A stretch of DNA of 64,000 nt. Source: Bathynomus jamesi. Taxonomy: Eukaryota; Arthropoda; Malacostraca; Isopoda; Cirolanidae. Position 1 is the stretch's first letter. Each line of letters starts with the position of its first letter. The notes below the pieces were generated by a model, which had not been told where the DNA came from, searched no databases, and saw only the letters and a list, made by a program, of their open reading frames with translations. A program made the translations under genes and the position numbers. The stretch is taken from NCBI GenBank assembly GCA_023014485.1, contig JAJOZX010000993.1:614501-678500 (forward strand), written 5' to 3'. Of the stretch, positions 1 to 11,828 are shown one piece after another.

Positions 1-2928
1 GCAATTGTATGATTTATACTGATGATGGCCAGACCGGTAAGGCGTTCCTGTGACATAGTTGACCTCAGGTAGGATTTGATGAGCTTCAGCTTTGAAAAGC
101 TCCTCTCTGCTTCAGCAACAGTGACTGGAAGAGTAAGACCAATTCTGAGAGCAGTCCACAAATTTGGATATATTTCAGAGAGCTCCCTTTCATGGATAAA
201 TGTCAGCAGTTCAAGCAAGGATATGGTCTTTGATGGCAAGTCAGGCAAGTTCTTCAGCTCCTGTGCAAGCTCTCTGCCATCCAAGTCAGATTGTCCCTTA
301 AAGTGTAGTGTAGTACTAAGGTTCACACATTGTTCTGTCAGCTCCTCAAATGTGAGATTTTGGAAATGTGTCAGCACTCCAAACTTCTCTCCCACAATTT
401 CCAACGTGGAAAATCTTTCCTGAATGGCTGATGTTGCAGCATCAACCACTGCATTGAAAAATGTCACCTCCAGCTTCTTCAAAGCATCAATCAAGGGCTC
501 ATCAGATGCTTCATAGGAGAAGTGCCGCTTTGTGGACCTCAGCCGTTTTTGTTTTAACACAGCCTCCACATTCATTTGTTCACAGATATCTGTGGCTGCC
601 ATTTGTGCAGCCACAAAACCTGTTGCCCTGTAATTGCGGAGACCTCTCTCTGTTTTTTTTAGGAGATTTACTGCAACATCAACGTGCATGCTAGGAGACT
701 GCATCTGCTTGCTCACATGCTGAATTTGGCACAACAGGTCATGCCACACCACTGAACAAATGGCGAAGCGGTATGACCCAACCTCCTCTGACAGAGATTG
801 AGCCTCGACCTTTATTACAGAGTCTTTGGTGTGGTCCCTCACCTCGATCAGTGCATCTCTCACTGCAGCTGCCTGATATCTCAGGGGCTCCACACTCTTG
901 ATCTTGCTTTCCCACCTTGTATCAGACCACATCTTCAATGTGATGTTCACATGTTTTTTCAAAATGGCCCATCGTTGTGTGGAGGCTGAAAACAAGTTGT
1001 AAAGCTTCTGCAAGATGCCAAAGTAACTTGTGGCATCAATAGATCCCTTAGCAGCATCGGCCACAAGCAAATTCAGAGAATGAGCCCCACATGGAACAAA
1101 CAGAGCTCTGGGATTAATTTCTAGGAGCCTGGATTGAACACCCTTGTTTTTTCCCCTCATGTTGGCCCCGTTGTCGTATGATTGTCCTCTACAGTCCATG
1201 AAAGGAACTTTTAGCTCCTCCAGTCTCTTCAGAATCAGAGATGCCAAATGTTGACCAGTGGACTCCTCTGCCTCCAAAAACCCCATGAAATGTTCCTTTA
1301 TATGGGGCTTCCCCTCCAGTGACACAACCCGAATCACAACTGACAACTGTTCAGTGTGGCTGATATCTGGAGTGCAATCTAGAATTATTGAAAAAAACTT
1401 TGATTGTTTGATGTCGCTCACCATTGCTGAAATGGTCTTGCTGCTCGACAAATCAATGAGTTCGTTTTGTATGTGGTGGCCGAGGTAGCTGGTGTGACTG
1501 GAGGTCCCTTTTTGGACACGGTTAATGTGCTCTTGCATTATAGGATCAAATTGTGCCATCAGTTCAACTTCTTTCAGAAAATTGCCATTTGATGGTGAGA
1601 ACAATTTTTCTGTATGTCCCCTTAGTGCCAAATTCCTAACTGCCAGAGAATGCACAATAGCAGTGAGACGTGTCAGCACCGCTCTCCATCTCAACTTCTC
1701 AGCCTCCAGAAGTGCCATCTCCTGCTTGTCAATGGTCTCCCCCTTTCTCATCCTCACTGCCAGTTCTTTCCAGATTTTCATAGAATTTAGGTGTTCTGAA
1801 CTGTTGTCATGTGATGTGAGCAATGAGCTTGCATGCTTCCAGTCCGAGAGTCCCAAACTTGTTAAATTTATTTTCCTCTTGGAAAATAATGTACAACAGA
1901 AACAGAAAAGGCTGTTGTTTTTTAAGGAATAGACCAACCAACTTCTGGTTATATTTTCCCCACTAACCAATGACTTCCTGAAGTATTGATGGTGGAAACT
2001 TCTTCCGTCACTGTCGTTTCTAGGGAATACAAAGTCAGATGGTACTTGACTTGGTCCCCTGGAAACCAGTTGTGTCCGAATTCTCTCAGTCAGAACTGAA
2101 GGCCAGTTAGCAGGGTCGGTGGACAGAGACTCATCCTCAGGAGGCGATTCTGCTCCAGGCATTTCTAATAGAAAGAACAAGAGCACATTACTCATTAGTA
2201 TACACACCTAAGTTAGATAACACATTATTCACAGCACTTTGTTATGGTGGTGGTGTTATGGAATTATGGTGGTGAAACACCACACATACCCAGTAACCCA
2301 GACCCAGTGATAATAACATTATAATTTATAACTGTTTGCAAAATGCTTTGCAGGGATGCACACACATACACATACACACACACGCACACACTCACAGACA
2401 TATGTGCACACAAACTCACCTGAAGAGTCCTGCCGGGGAGAAGTAGAAGCAAATGGGTCTTCATCCTCAGGATCAGACTGCATTTGTGGAGACATATGTG
2501 AGGCTGAGGAGGTAGATGGCTCCTCAGCCTCAATAATGGCAGAAGTAGACGGCTTCTCATCCTGGCTAGTGGCAGAGGGTGTTCCAAAATATTTCAAAAG
2601 TGCCCCTGCAAATAGTAAAATAGAACATAACAGACCAATGCATGAATAGGCTAGTACAATTAATTTAACATGTTATTAAGCACAATTTATTAAACTTTTA
2701 GAATAGGAAACAAATGAATAATACAACCTCCTTGGTTAATGGCTAATTATATACATAATAGTACACTTCAAATGACTCAGAAAGCTATATCACAAAATAG
2801 CAGTGCAATATAGCAGTGAAGAGTAGATGACATAGCTCTATACCTTTATCTTTTGCTCGTTTCTCCTCTTCTTCTTTCCTCTTTTTTCTAAACTGAGCAC
2901 CTGATAGCTTTGACCTCTTCTTATCCAT
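1..2928 (-). CDS. ZMYM1-like hAT transposase, three exons, 3' end cut by window edge
   Basis: I read a spliced gene on the minus strand: exon 1 at 2928-2844, exon 2 at 2605-2420, exon 3 from 2164 to beyond position 1. All junctions are GT/AG and keep the frame. Exon 1 starts with a very basic stretch (MDKKRSKLSGAQFRKKRKEE). Exon 2 is acidic and Ser/Pro-rich. Exon 3 is open for over 700 codons. It holds a TTF-type zinc finger (LFCFCCTLF near 1890), a first catalytic Asp in SIILDCTPDISH (about 1375), the CRGQSYDNGANMRG motif (about 1190), the CGAHSLNL motif (about 1090) and, at the left edge, the hAT dimerisation motif AEAERSFSKLKLIKSYLRS. Family knowledge: hAT transposases cut and paste DNA in the nucleus with 8-bp target duplications, and vertebrate ZMYM1 is a domesticated relative. 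I saw no stop or frameshift in the long stretches I translated, which is unusual in this window. It could be a live transposase or a domesticated gene. Confidence 0.88.
2356..2400. repeat. (CA)n microsatellite in a transposase intron
   Basis: A run of CA and near-CA dinucleotides lies in the intron between exons 2 and 3 of the hAT transposase, just past the donor site of exon 2. Confidence 0.8.
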
Positions 2929-3566
2929 TTGCGGTTATTTGACAGACCTTAGTGGCTTAGTGTGAAGATTCGTTCTGTAATAAATAATATACATTTCACT
3001 ATTTAACCAAACCCAGAAAAATAACATTACATATGTTAAAGTATGGGCCTTTATTCCCAATAATATTAATCTGGAAGCATTTTGCATTGTTTAGGTCTTT
3101 TATGGGAAGGTTTATGGAAAATGCAATAGATGGTTTTTTATTAATAAAAATATATTTATTGATCTTTTATTATTTATTTTATTTTATTTTTTATTTTTAT
3201 TTATTTCTTTATTTATTTATTCTTATTTTTATTTTTATTTTTTTTGCAGGCGCTCATGCCGCCCCTCCACAAATGCCGCCCTGTGCGGCTGCCCATATTG
3301 CCCATATGAGGAACCGCCACTGTCTGTGAGAGCTCTAAATGTATCCTTTCACTTGTGCCACCGATCTATTTAAAAATATCTGCGAATATTTCGTGGTCAT
3401 CCATTTGCAACAAGGTTTTCGTCGTATTTCAGCATATGAGTACTATTACTAGCTTCTCAGTTCTATAATACTATCTTTAATTTTGTTCATATTTAAGGCC
3501 GTTTCTCTTAAGAGCGCATCTCCCGAATTAATAATGCGTGTTGCTAAGGCGCGATAACCACCTCCT

Positions 3567-6500
3567 TTTTTTTTTTTGGTGTTCAGTCATTCTTTATTCA
3601 ATTTTTTTACGTAAGAAGGAGGGGCCAATGGCAAACGCTGGCGAAAGCGTCCCCCTCCCATAGAAGAAGAAGCGAGCCAAATTCAAGGTCCGGGGTTTTC
3701 CAGATGCCTAGACACTGCGTTTGAAAGATTGAAGGTCATAGACAAGAGGAAAAATAGATTGAGGAAGATTGTTCCAGATTTCACGAGTTGAGTAGATGAA
3801 AGACTGGAAATACTGAGTAACCGTTGCGTTAGAGAGTCAGGCAGAAAAGGAGTGAGAACGTGTAAAAAGTCTGGTGCTGCGTGCTCTCCTTAAAGGAGGA
3901 TGCATGCAGTTAGAGAGTTCCGAAGAGCAGTGTCCGTTATAATAGCGATAGTAGAGAGAGCGTGAGACAAAATTGCGGTGAAGAGAGAGAGAGATTGAAG
4001 ACAATCAGTAAAAGGCGGAGAATTGATGAGACGAAAAGCCTTTGATTCCACCCGGTCAAGTACGGCTCTGTGGGTTGAGCCACCCCATACACGAGAAGCA
4101 CACACCATACAGGGGCGGACAAGACCCCTGTACAGAGACAGCAACTGAGTGGGAGTGAAGAAACTGCGAAGCCGGTACAGCACACGTAACCTCTTGGACG
4201 ATGTTTTAGAAAGAGAGTATATGTGGTCTTTCAAGGAAAGATCACGAGAAATGGAAGCACCAAGAATGTTAAGAGTAGAGAAAGGAGTGAGTTGTGTATT
4301 GTTGAAGGTTAGGGGATAGTCGTGTGGAAAATTGTGACGAGTAGACAGATGGAACTAACTGAGTTTTTAAGGCATTAAAAGCCACAAGATTTTCTCTGCC
4401 ATAATCAGAGATAGCAGAAAGGTCAGAGGTCGGTTGCTCCATAGCCGTCCCAAACGAATCATGGAGTGACTGTTGAGAGGGACACTTTGGGAAGCGGGTG
4501 GAGAAGTGAAGAGTGGAATCCTCGGCATAGGAGTAAATAGGACAGAAAGTGCGAATTAAAATCTCATTAATAAATAAAAGGGAAAGAGTGGGTGACAGGA
4601 CAGAACTTTAAGGAACACAACTGTTGATAGCTTTAGGAGAAGAGCAGTGGCTATCTACAACCGCAGTTATAGATCGGACAGAAAGAAAATTAGAGATGAA
4701 GGCACAGATAGAAAGATAGAAATCGATGGTGGGCAGTTTGTAAATTAAAGATTTGTGCCAGACTCTATCAAAAGCTTTCGATATGTCTTGGGTAATAGAA
4801 AAGTTTCACCGAAATCCAGAAAGAAAGATGACCAAGAGTCAGAGATATGTTAGAAGATCACCAGTCGAGCGTCCCTTGTGGAATCCATACTGACGATCTG
4901 AAAGAAGATTGTGAGAAGACAGGTGTTTAAGAATCTTTCTATCAAGGATAGGTTCAAAAAGACAAGAAATCAAAGCAATTGGACGATAGTTGGAGGGTTC
5001 AGAGCGATCACCCTTCTTTGGGACAGGCTGAAGGAAAGCGAACTTCCAGCAGGAAGGAAAAGTATTTGATGAAAGACAAAGACGGAAGAGTTTGCCTAGG
5101 CAAGATGTCAGCAGAGAAGCACACTTCTTAAGAAGAACAGGAGGAACACCATCAGGGCCATACGCCTTCTGAGAGTTGAGCCGAGATAGGGCAGAAAGAA
5201 CATCTTTAGAAGAGAGTCTAATTTCAGACATAATAAAGTCAAGGGGGGAAGGAGATGGAGGAACAGCAACGGAATCGTCCAGGGTTGAGTTGTAAGAGAA
5301 AGTTCGAACGATGAGTTCAGCTTTGTCAGAAGAGACTGAGCAGTCGGAATGGTAAAGAGGAGTGAAAGGAGAGGAAGTAAAGTTGTTGTAGAGATTCTTA
5401 GCTAAATGCCAGAAAGAGCGAGAAGAATTAGAATTGAATAGGTTTTCACATTTTTGTCAGATGTAGGAACATCTGTCGAGTCGAAGAACAGATTTTGCAC
5501 GATTTCGGGCAGAAATATAAACTGAGTGAAAATCAGGAGTTGGACGGCGATGGTATCTTCTTAAAGACTCCTCTCTGTTGCGGACAGCATTAGAACAAGT
5601 AAAGTTGAACCAAATTTTGTTTTGCAGTAGTGGTAAGAATAGAATATGGAAAGTACGCCCCCATGCCCGAGAGAATCACCTCCGTGATGCGCTCAGCACA
5701 CTCGGTATGGCCCCGGCCATGGAAGCAGTAATCATTTAATGGGAAATCAAGGAAGTACTGCCCAAGGGCCTCCCAATCAGCAACACCAAAGTGACAAAGG
5801 CGCCTCCCCCTGGGAGGATCCAAAGGCCGAATTGGCGCGATAGGACAGGAAACAGATACAAGATTGTGATCGGAGGAGCCCAACGGAGAAAAAAGTTTGA
5901 CAGAGTAACTAGAAGGATGAGAGGTAAGAAACATATCCAGAATGTTGGGCCTATTTCCAAGACGATCGGGGATACGAGTAGGGTGCTGTACAATCTGCTT
6001 AAGGTCATTTAGGATAGAAAAGCTTTAAGCTAGTTCACCAGGGATGTTAGTGAAATGAGAGGAAAGCCAAAGGTGGTAGTGAATATTGCAATCTCCTAAA
6101 ATGGAGATTTCAGCAAATGGAGAGCAGGATTACTTTGAAAGTAAGGTAGTCAAAGAATTTTGAATAGTCAATAGAATTAAGAGAAAGGTAAACAGCGCAG
6201 ATGTATTTAGTTTGAGATTGGAATGTAAGCCATAGCCAGAGGGTATAGAATTCGGAAGATTCGAGCTCGGGAATAAGAGAACAAGTTAGGTCATTGCGTA
6301 CATATACCCCACATCTACCTTTGGAGTGAAATTGAGTATAGAGAAAGTAAGAGGATACAGAAAAGGGGTTGGCTGTCAGTCGTCCCAGACACCTGAATTT
6401 CAGTGAAGAAAAGAAGATGAAGTTTAGAGGAGGAGAGATGTGTTCAACAGATTGAAAATTCGAGAAAAGGCCATGAATGTTGCAGAAGTCTATGAAAAGT

Positions 6501-6860
6501 GAATCAGGCAGAGGCCCAGAACATCTCGAAGGAGTGGTAGCAGATCACGCTCCGCTGATCGGCTCTGCGTTCCCGGTATCGGCAGTGGGAGAACCAGAAG
6601 TGGAGACATTTATGGTCCACTCCCCAGGGAAGGTTGATGCCATTTTTTTTTAAATTTTGAAAAGATTATGTAATGTGTACGAGGCATGCATTTGTAGTGA
6701 GGAAAAGGGAGATAATGTGTTTTTGAGAGAATGCTGGACTGCTCACAGGGTAAAAGAGACAGGGAAAAAGGTTAGCTAAGGAGGATATTGATAGGAGAAA
6801 CGGGAGTTCCAGCACTCCCTATCTTCTGTCTAACGTCCCCCCCCGGAGTACTTCCCTGGT
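3567..6860 (-). mobile_element. Non-LTR retrotransposon, nearly full length, decayed
   Basis: The 3' end is marked on the plus strand by a T-run at 3567-3579 (poly-A on the element strand), with an AATAAA signal just inside (about 3593-3598, reverse). Endonuclease, reverse transcriptase and C-terminal domains follow in order to about 6645. The 5' boundary near 6.86-6.9 kb is a guess from where the C-run and leader-like sequence end. No target-site duplication could be recognised. Confidence 0.8.
3690..6645 (-). pseudogene. LINE ORF2 remnant: APE endonuclease plus reverse transcriptase
   Basis: A likely start lies at 6645 (MASTFPGEW). From about 6530 to 5590 come endonuclease pieces: FCNIHGLFSNFQS, GRCGVYVRND and, near 5875, [10 protein letters not shown] (the SDH catalytic motif). 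The reverse transcriptase follows at 5231-4839 with AYGPDGVPPVLLKKC, a PVPKKGDRSEPSNYRPIAL block and FHKGRSTGDLL. The region where the YxDD box should lie (about 4840-4730) is out of frame. The conserved tail RGLVRPCMVCASRVWGGS is at 4234-3890, and a last conserved block (REIWNNLPQSIFP) near 3760. No RNase H domain is visible. Family knowledge: such enzymes nick DNA and prime reverse transcription at the nick. At least five frameshifts or stops make this copy dead. The tail strongly resembles Jockey-group elements I recall from decapod crustaceans. Confidence 0.85.
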
Positions 6861-6899
6861 TGATTGGTGTCTTCAATCTCCTCTTTTAGGAGTTTGGAG

Positions 6900-8920
6900 G
6901 CGTCCTCTTAATATGCAACGCATATGTATAAATAGTTTATCATTGGCTAGGGAATAGTTAATTTATGAACAATTTAGGGTGGAAATTTTTTAATTTTGTG
7001 TATTTTATGAATAGAAGAATATATTTTAAGATATATTTTTGACACACATCGTCAACAGCAAATCTCAGCTTTTAGGTTACCGTTTCCAACTTGTCAGTAA
7101 TGTAACATTTCATTCTTCGTGCTAAAATTAGTCACATATTTGACATTGTAAGGGAAAAGTGTGTATTTTTGCGATATTTTTCTGGGATATTTGGCCCGCG
7201 CGTATTATTTTCGGATTTTTCTGAACCACGAAGAACATTTCTATCATTTTCTTATTGCTGTGCTGCATCTCTATATAATCCAAGACATTAATAGCAGGTA
7301 AGGGGTTCTATTAAAATTATTAAGCATGTTATTATTATTATTATTATTAATGCCAGGGTTAGGTAAAAAATGTCCGGGTTAGGTCGACTGATGCCCGGAT
7401 TATGTTAGGTTAGGTTCTTTTTTCAACTCATAACGTTCATAAATAAATTATTTCCAATTCAATGGTGTAACTTTTATGCACGTGCAATAAAAATTTGAAG
7501 GACACCTCTAAACTAGGAATTTACCATATCTTGTAGTAAAAATACAAACTATAACAAGGAATAGATTAAATAATAGAATAACAAGGTGAAAAAAAAGGTG
7601 GGGGATAACAGCCCTTCAGAATCTTGAATAACGAATAACAACTTGAAAAAATAAATATCGATTATATAACTTGAAGTACAAATTAATATTCACAAGAAAT
7701 AAAAACACGCTTGTCTAGTGGATAACCACACTTACACCTTGCGCGAGGGTCTTCAATGAAGTGGAGAGTTTTAGTGATGCGGACGCTTCTCTGTTTCGAA
7801 GAGCCAATGAGAAATGCCCACGTGGTTGATTGTTCTTTGTATTACATTAGATGTAAAATTCCGGTAAGGAATCCCACAATGTTTGTATAATACCATTATT
7901 ACTTTCATTATATGATATAAATTTAATTATCTTGACGTAGGCTTGCGCATGATTTAATGAGTATTACAGAATTTGTCTTGCAGTATAATATAAGGTGAAA
8001 TTTCAGCAGAGAATCCAGTTGTCAGAATATTTACTGTACGTGTCTAACATACATTTTGCTTTACTATGTATTCTATATAATGTTCTCTATACACTGTCGT
8101 TCTATATTTTTAAGGTCACTTACCGATGGCGTGACATACATATTCGCCGTCATTTGGAATATGTAAAGCATTTGCATTTTGGAAAAAATATCCTTTATTC
8201 TCTGTGTACAAAAAATCTGGAGAAATGAGAAATCTCCATTATTACATTTATGTACAGGTAATATTTTAGTATTTATACTTTATGAAAAGGTATTGTATAC
8301 ACAATCATCCCAATGTCACATATTATAGTCGTCATGCGCAGGCGTGGGTCACATTAATTAAATTTATATGATAATGAAAGTAATAATGGCATTATGCAGA
8401 TATTAAGTTCATGTCTTATTTCTAAAGAAGCATCGATTTTGGAAAGTAAAGGTGTAATGTCCGGGAGATTGGGGAGGATGTTTTAGGCTAAGATAAAATA
8501 TAATTCCTATATCATAATGACGTAAGTGAATTGGATCGATCCGGAATTAACTCGGATTCGATATTATTCCAGTTAAACGATTCAAGGTTGGATTTAATTA
8601 CGGTTAGTATGAGTCGATTAATTCCGGCTCGATTTAATTAGTTCTGCCTAATTCTACACCCTCTTTATAATATAACTAATAACCGACACAATGGTTTCGT
8701 ATGTGCGATTTCTTTAGTTCTGAAACATCATTTCAAGCTTGGACGTATCTAAAATGTCGAGTATTAAATAATAATAGTTCCGCACAATTTTTCACAAATG
8801 CTATGACGCAGTATACATACGTAACCTTTCCATAGCAACTAATTTAGATGTTAATGTTGTCATACTTCATATTCTGTATTTATTTACTATCACTATATTT
8901 TTATCTGGATATATATATAT
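6900..8920. other. Gene-free AT-rich stretch
   Basis: No reading frame here looks like a gene. It contains a (TTA)n tract near 7329-7350, a few GGTTAGGT motifs (7350-7415) and otherwise non-repetitive AT-rich DNA. The interval 8520-8660 has several imperfect inverted motifs around TTAATTACGG/CCGGAATTAA, but no clear element boundary. Confidence 0.5.
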
Positions 8921-8927
8921 ATATGTT

Positions 8928-9722
8928 ACGCGTAATTGTAACGCGGGAATGTTGTCGTATGTGTCCCTCAGCTTACTCCATGTCTTATTTTCGCCTGTAT
9001 GGCCTGTATTAGAAAACAGACGCAAGAGAAATACTTTAATCACACAAACAAAGGCAAAAAAGAATGAAAAAGAAACCTGCAAAATATTTTTACCTGTCGA
9101 TACGTGTGCCGATTGAATAACATCCTGAACCCTTCATTTTGTTATCATCTCTCTTCCTGACTTTTCTCGGACAATTCGCTCCACTCTTCCTAATGAAGAG
9201 ATTCCAAATTTACTCTTTACATGATAAAACTCTGCTTTCAGTCTGTCCGGATCTTTCTCTTTTCAATATTCTGAAAACTTTTTCCTCATATTCATCCTCC
9301 CAAATTGAAAACGCCATTGCTAAGGCAAAACAACAAACGAGGTTCCACAGGACGAATAGCTATGAACAATACGGTTCGATATTTGAACGAGCTTTTACAT
9401 CGTATCACCTGACCGTGTGTCCCGCCTTCTTGTTCAAACAGTTGCGCATGCGTAAATAAGCAATAGTTTATTAGGGCGCTTTAAATATATTTTGCTTTGT
9501 GCAACGGTAATGAGTACCAGTTCTTTGCTCATTTCATGAAATGAGCGAGTTTGCAACTGACAGTTGAACTCTCAGTTTTTCCTCTACGAATTTGCGTATT
9601 TCATGAAATAAGCAATAACTTTGCTTATTTCATGAATTTGGCAAATGAACTGCCAATTTCATGAAATAAACAATATTTTGCTTATTTCATTAAATACACA
9701 ATTTCACCGATTACGCGTAACA
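8928..9722. mobile_element. Candidate MITE with short terminal inverted repeats
   Basis: The segment is bounded by GTTACGCGTAAT on the left and its exact reverse complement ATTACGCGTAAC on the right, with TATAT-like sequence outside both ends. About 0.8 kb lies between, without a convincing gene. The terminal motif is itself nearly palindromic, which weakens the argument for a true TIR. Confidence 0.4.
9475..9710. repeat. Clustered palindromic motif TTTCATGAAATAAGC
   Basis: The hairpin-forming motif TTTCATGAAA, often extended to TTTCATGAAATAAGC or its inverse GCTTATTTCATGAAA, recurs about five times in 240 bp. Each copy is its own inverted repeat, so the stretch can form several cruciforms. 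It lies inside the candidate MITE. Confidence 0.6.
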
Positions 9723-10740
9723 TATATACAAGTGTGTGTATGTAATCTTAAAGTTTAAACTTAATTAAAACTAATTTCATTGTTGTTTACATAAACCACA
9801 TAAAATGTAAATTTTGGACGACAATATGGCATAAATATCAAACTATACAATGTATACTATATCAAAGTGTAAAATTTACATAGTACTTTATACTGTATGT
9901 TACAGGGTGTTAGGGCCATTTTTAAGACATTAACACTTCATTTAAAGAAATAAAAATTTGTTTATTAGAAAAAAGTGACGAGAGTACTGAAAAGAAGTAG
10001 ATTCAGTTCAGATAAACACTGTCTTTGTCGAAAAAAATTCTAACGCCGATTGGGACCACCAAAGGCCAGGATTGGAGTTAAGCACGTTGAATATACGTTG
10101 AATACTATTACACAATATACATGCGCAAACAACGCTTCGCAATATTACTGATCGTTTATGGTTAAATAATGATGCACATTCAATGAAAATGATTGACTTG
10201 AGCCAACATTGAGAATATTTGGAAACGACAGAAATTTTTTCCATTATGCAATAACTGAAACTTGAAAAACGCCGAGTTGCTGTTAGCCTTTCAGATGGAT
10301 TTTTGCATGGCGGTTATTTGCTTTTCAATTAGAGTCGTTACTTTCTCTGGCAAGAACCCTATGTTTGCCCATCCATTTGTATATAGTTACACAAGTCAGC
10401 AGGTTTCGAAGATCTTAGCTCGCGCAATAAATTTAAATGAGTCGGAATATTCCTCTTTAGAAGACATTCTTTGCATCACCGCCTTTTTCCTTTGATTTTC
10501 TTTTTAAACACAATAATTACACTTGCGGAAGTATCATCGGGGGTCGACTCCCGATGGTGCTGGCAATAATAATACAGGAGTTAGCTCAATGGGTCACATT
10601 AAAAGGCCTGAGCGCTGTGCCAGTATCTGGCTCTCCTGACGAATTGTTATTACCCACTCTGTCAGAATAAATAACCCTTTGCTTGTATGTTTGTTTTTAT
10701 TAACATAGAGAGACAATTCATAAGCCATAAAGTCATATTT
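9723..10740. other. Gene-free stretch
   Basis: I see no supported gene between the candidate MITE and the next element. The right part (about 10676-10740) is unique-looking DNA that reappears at 24.63-24.70 kb and serves as the flank of the next insertion. Confidence 0.5.
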
Positions 10741-10943
10741 GGATCACCTGACGATCCCTCACCCGAGCCTTTTTTAGTTAGCTTTATAAGGCTAACTAAC
10801 GAAAACATCACGACTTAACCGAACCAATCGTCAAGGGCGTACAGTTGACCTAACGAGTGGTTAGGTTAGGTCGTGATATTTTCATTAGTTAGCTTTATAA
10901 AGCCGACTAAAAAAGCCTGGGATGACGGATCTTCAGATGATCC
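10741..10943. mobile_element. 203-bp foldback MITE with 8-bp target duplication
   Basis: The element starts GGATCACCTGACGATCC and ends GGATCTTCAGATGATCC. The two halves are long imperfect inverted repeats sharing GTTAGCTTTATAA and the reverse complement of the CGTGATATTTTC block. It is bracketed by the direct repeat TCATATTT (10733-10740 and 10944-10951). A paralogous stretch at about 24.63-24.79 kb has the same flanks with one TCATATTT and no element, which shows the insertion directly. An 8-bp duplication points to hAT-type mobilisation, although the ends do not match YARNG. Confidence 0.9.
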
Positions 10944-11019
10944 TCATATTTTGTTCCTCACTCCGCCCAACCCAATCACCGTAATTTCCCAATCCCAAAA
11001 TTAAAAATTTTCTGAAGGA

Positions 11020-11062
11020 ATAAATGCATTAACTATCTAAATATCGAATTTGAATTTGTGAA

Positions 11063-11102
<40 letters not shown>

Positions 11103-11210
11103 ATTATTTTTCGTGTGTTACTTTCGTGAAATAATTTTCATACATATATATATATATATACATATATTAGATTCACAAATTCAAATTCGATATTTAGATA
11201 GTTAATTAGA
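11020..11210. repeat. Inverted repeat around (TA)n and a small hairpin
   Basis: The block ending AATTTGTGAATCTAATATAT (about 11028-11075) is repeated in reverse complement at 11160-11208. The centre holds two (TA)n tracts and the hairpin ATGAAAATTATTT ... AAATAATTTTCAT (11098-11143). The central phrase GTTACTTTCGTGAAATAATTT also follows the Penelope-like element at 24.03 kb. Confidence 0.7.
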
Positions 11211-11275
11211 CGAAAGCGCTTGAGCACCATTCTGTGTTTCCTTTCCTTCGTGGTTTTATTCATCATATATATATA
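11208..11275 (+). repeat. Penelope-like element 3' terminal fragment
   Basis: From TTAGACGAAAGCGCTTGAGC to TTATTCATCA this matches the last 70 bp of the Penelope-like element at 23.96-24.02 kb. Only the 3' half of the ribozyme-like motif present there is kept, so this is a 5'-truncated end fragment. Confidence 0.7.
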
Positions 11276-11352
11276 TATCAACGTAAAGAACGACGCTTGT
11301 ATAGAAGAACGTTCCGCACAAGATGAGGAGAAAGAACGAACAAATGAAAAAT

Positions 11353-11429
11353 GAGGTAACCACCCGGGAATCGAACCTGGGATCTTCCGATTGCCGGTCA
11401 GATATGCTAACCACTACACCCTGGGCCTC
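11353..11429 (-). other. tRNA-like sequence, left arm (SINE head)
   Basis: On the minus strand this reads as a tRNA-sized unit with an A-box-like GTAGTGGTTAGCA and a perfect B box GGTTCGATTCC. The anticodon-arm candidate is a 5-bp stem TCTGA/TCGGA closing a 7-nt loop CCGGCAA, so GGC would sit in the anticodon position, but position 33 is C instead of U. The acceptor stem pairs poorly. This fits a tRNA-derived SINE promoter better than a working tRNA gene. Confidence 0.6.
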
Positions 11430-11751
11430 GCTTAATCAGAAGTCGTAATTCTCCTACATACGAGCAGAAACCAATGCCCTGGGGGCACCTTCCGCATGTC
11501 GCACATATATACATTTTAACTGCAAACAACACACAGTATAATTAACGTAAAGAACGACGCTTGTGTAGAAGAACGTTCCGAACGTTCCTCATCTTGTGCG
11601 GAACGTTCTTCTATACAAGCGTCGTTCTTTACGTTAATTATTCTGTGTGTTGTTTGCAGTTAAAATGTATATATGTGCGACATGCGGAAGGTGCCCCCTC
11701 AGGGCATTGGTTTCTGCTCGTATGTAGGAGAATTACGACTTCTGATTAAGC

Positions 11752-11828
11752 GAGGCCCATGGTGTAATGGTTAGCATATCTGACCGGCAATCGGAAGATC
11801 CCGGTTTCGATTCCCGGGTGGTTACCTC
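11752..11828 (+). other. tRNA-like sequence, right arm (SINE head)
   Basis: This is the mirror copy of the unit at 11353-11429. The B box carries one extra T (GGTTTCGATTCC) and the A box reads GTAATGGTTAGCA. It therefore looks older or more damaged than the left-arm copy. Confidence 0.6.

Larger units (their letters stand above)
1..3322 (-). mobile_element. hAT transposon, right part (5' end of its gene)
   Basis: Upstream of the hAT transposase the minus strand begins with CAGTGGCGGTTCC (3322 leftwards). This fits the hAT terminal pattern YARNG and is followed by a GC-rich subterminal stretch (3245-3320). The opposite end lies outside the window, so the target-site duplication (candidate tctgtgag at 3323-3330) cannot be confirmed. 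The interval 2929-3244 is leader or non-coding DNA containing an A/T-only stretch at about 3160-3245. Confidence 0.6.

Noticed and set aside
76..1932. Several plus-strand frames of 60-135 codons over the left edge
   Set aside because: They are antisense shadows of the long hAT transposase exon, whose minus-strand motifs are unmistakable.
3567..6900. Target-site duplication of the first LINE
   Set aside because: I compared the flanks next to the T-run and at the presumed 5' end and found no convincing direct repeat.
7329..7415. TTAGG-like motifs suggesting telomeric repeats
   Set aside because: Only scattered GGTTAGGT pieces occur, with no tandem array.
10530..10660. Possible tRNA-like element with GGGTCGACTCC (B-box-like) and TTAGCTCAATGG (A-box-like)
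   Set aside because: The B-box-like motif lies upstream of the A-box-like one on the same strand, the wrong order, and no cloverleaf could be drawn.
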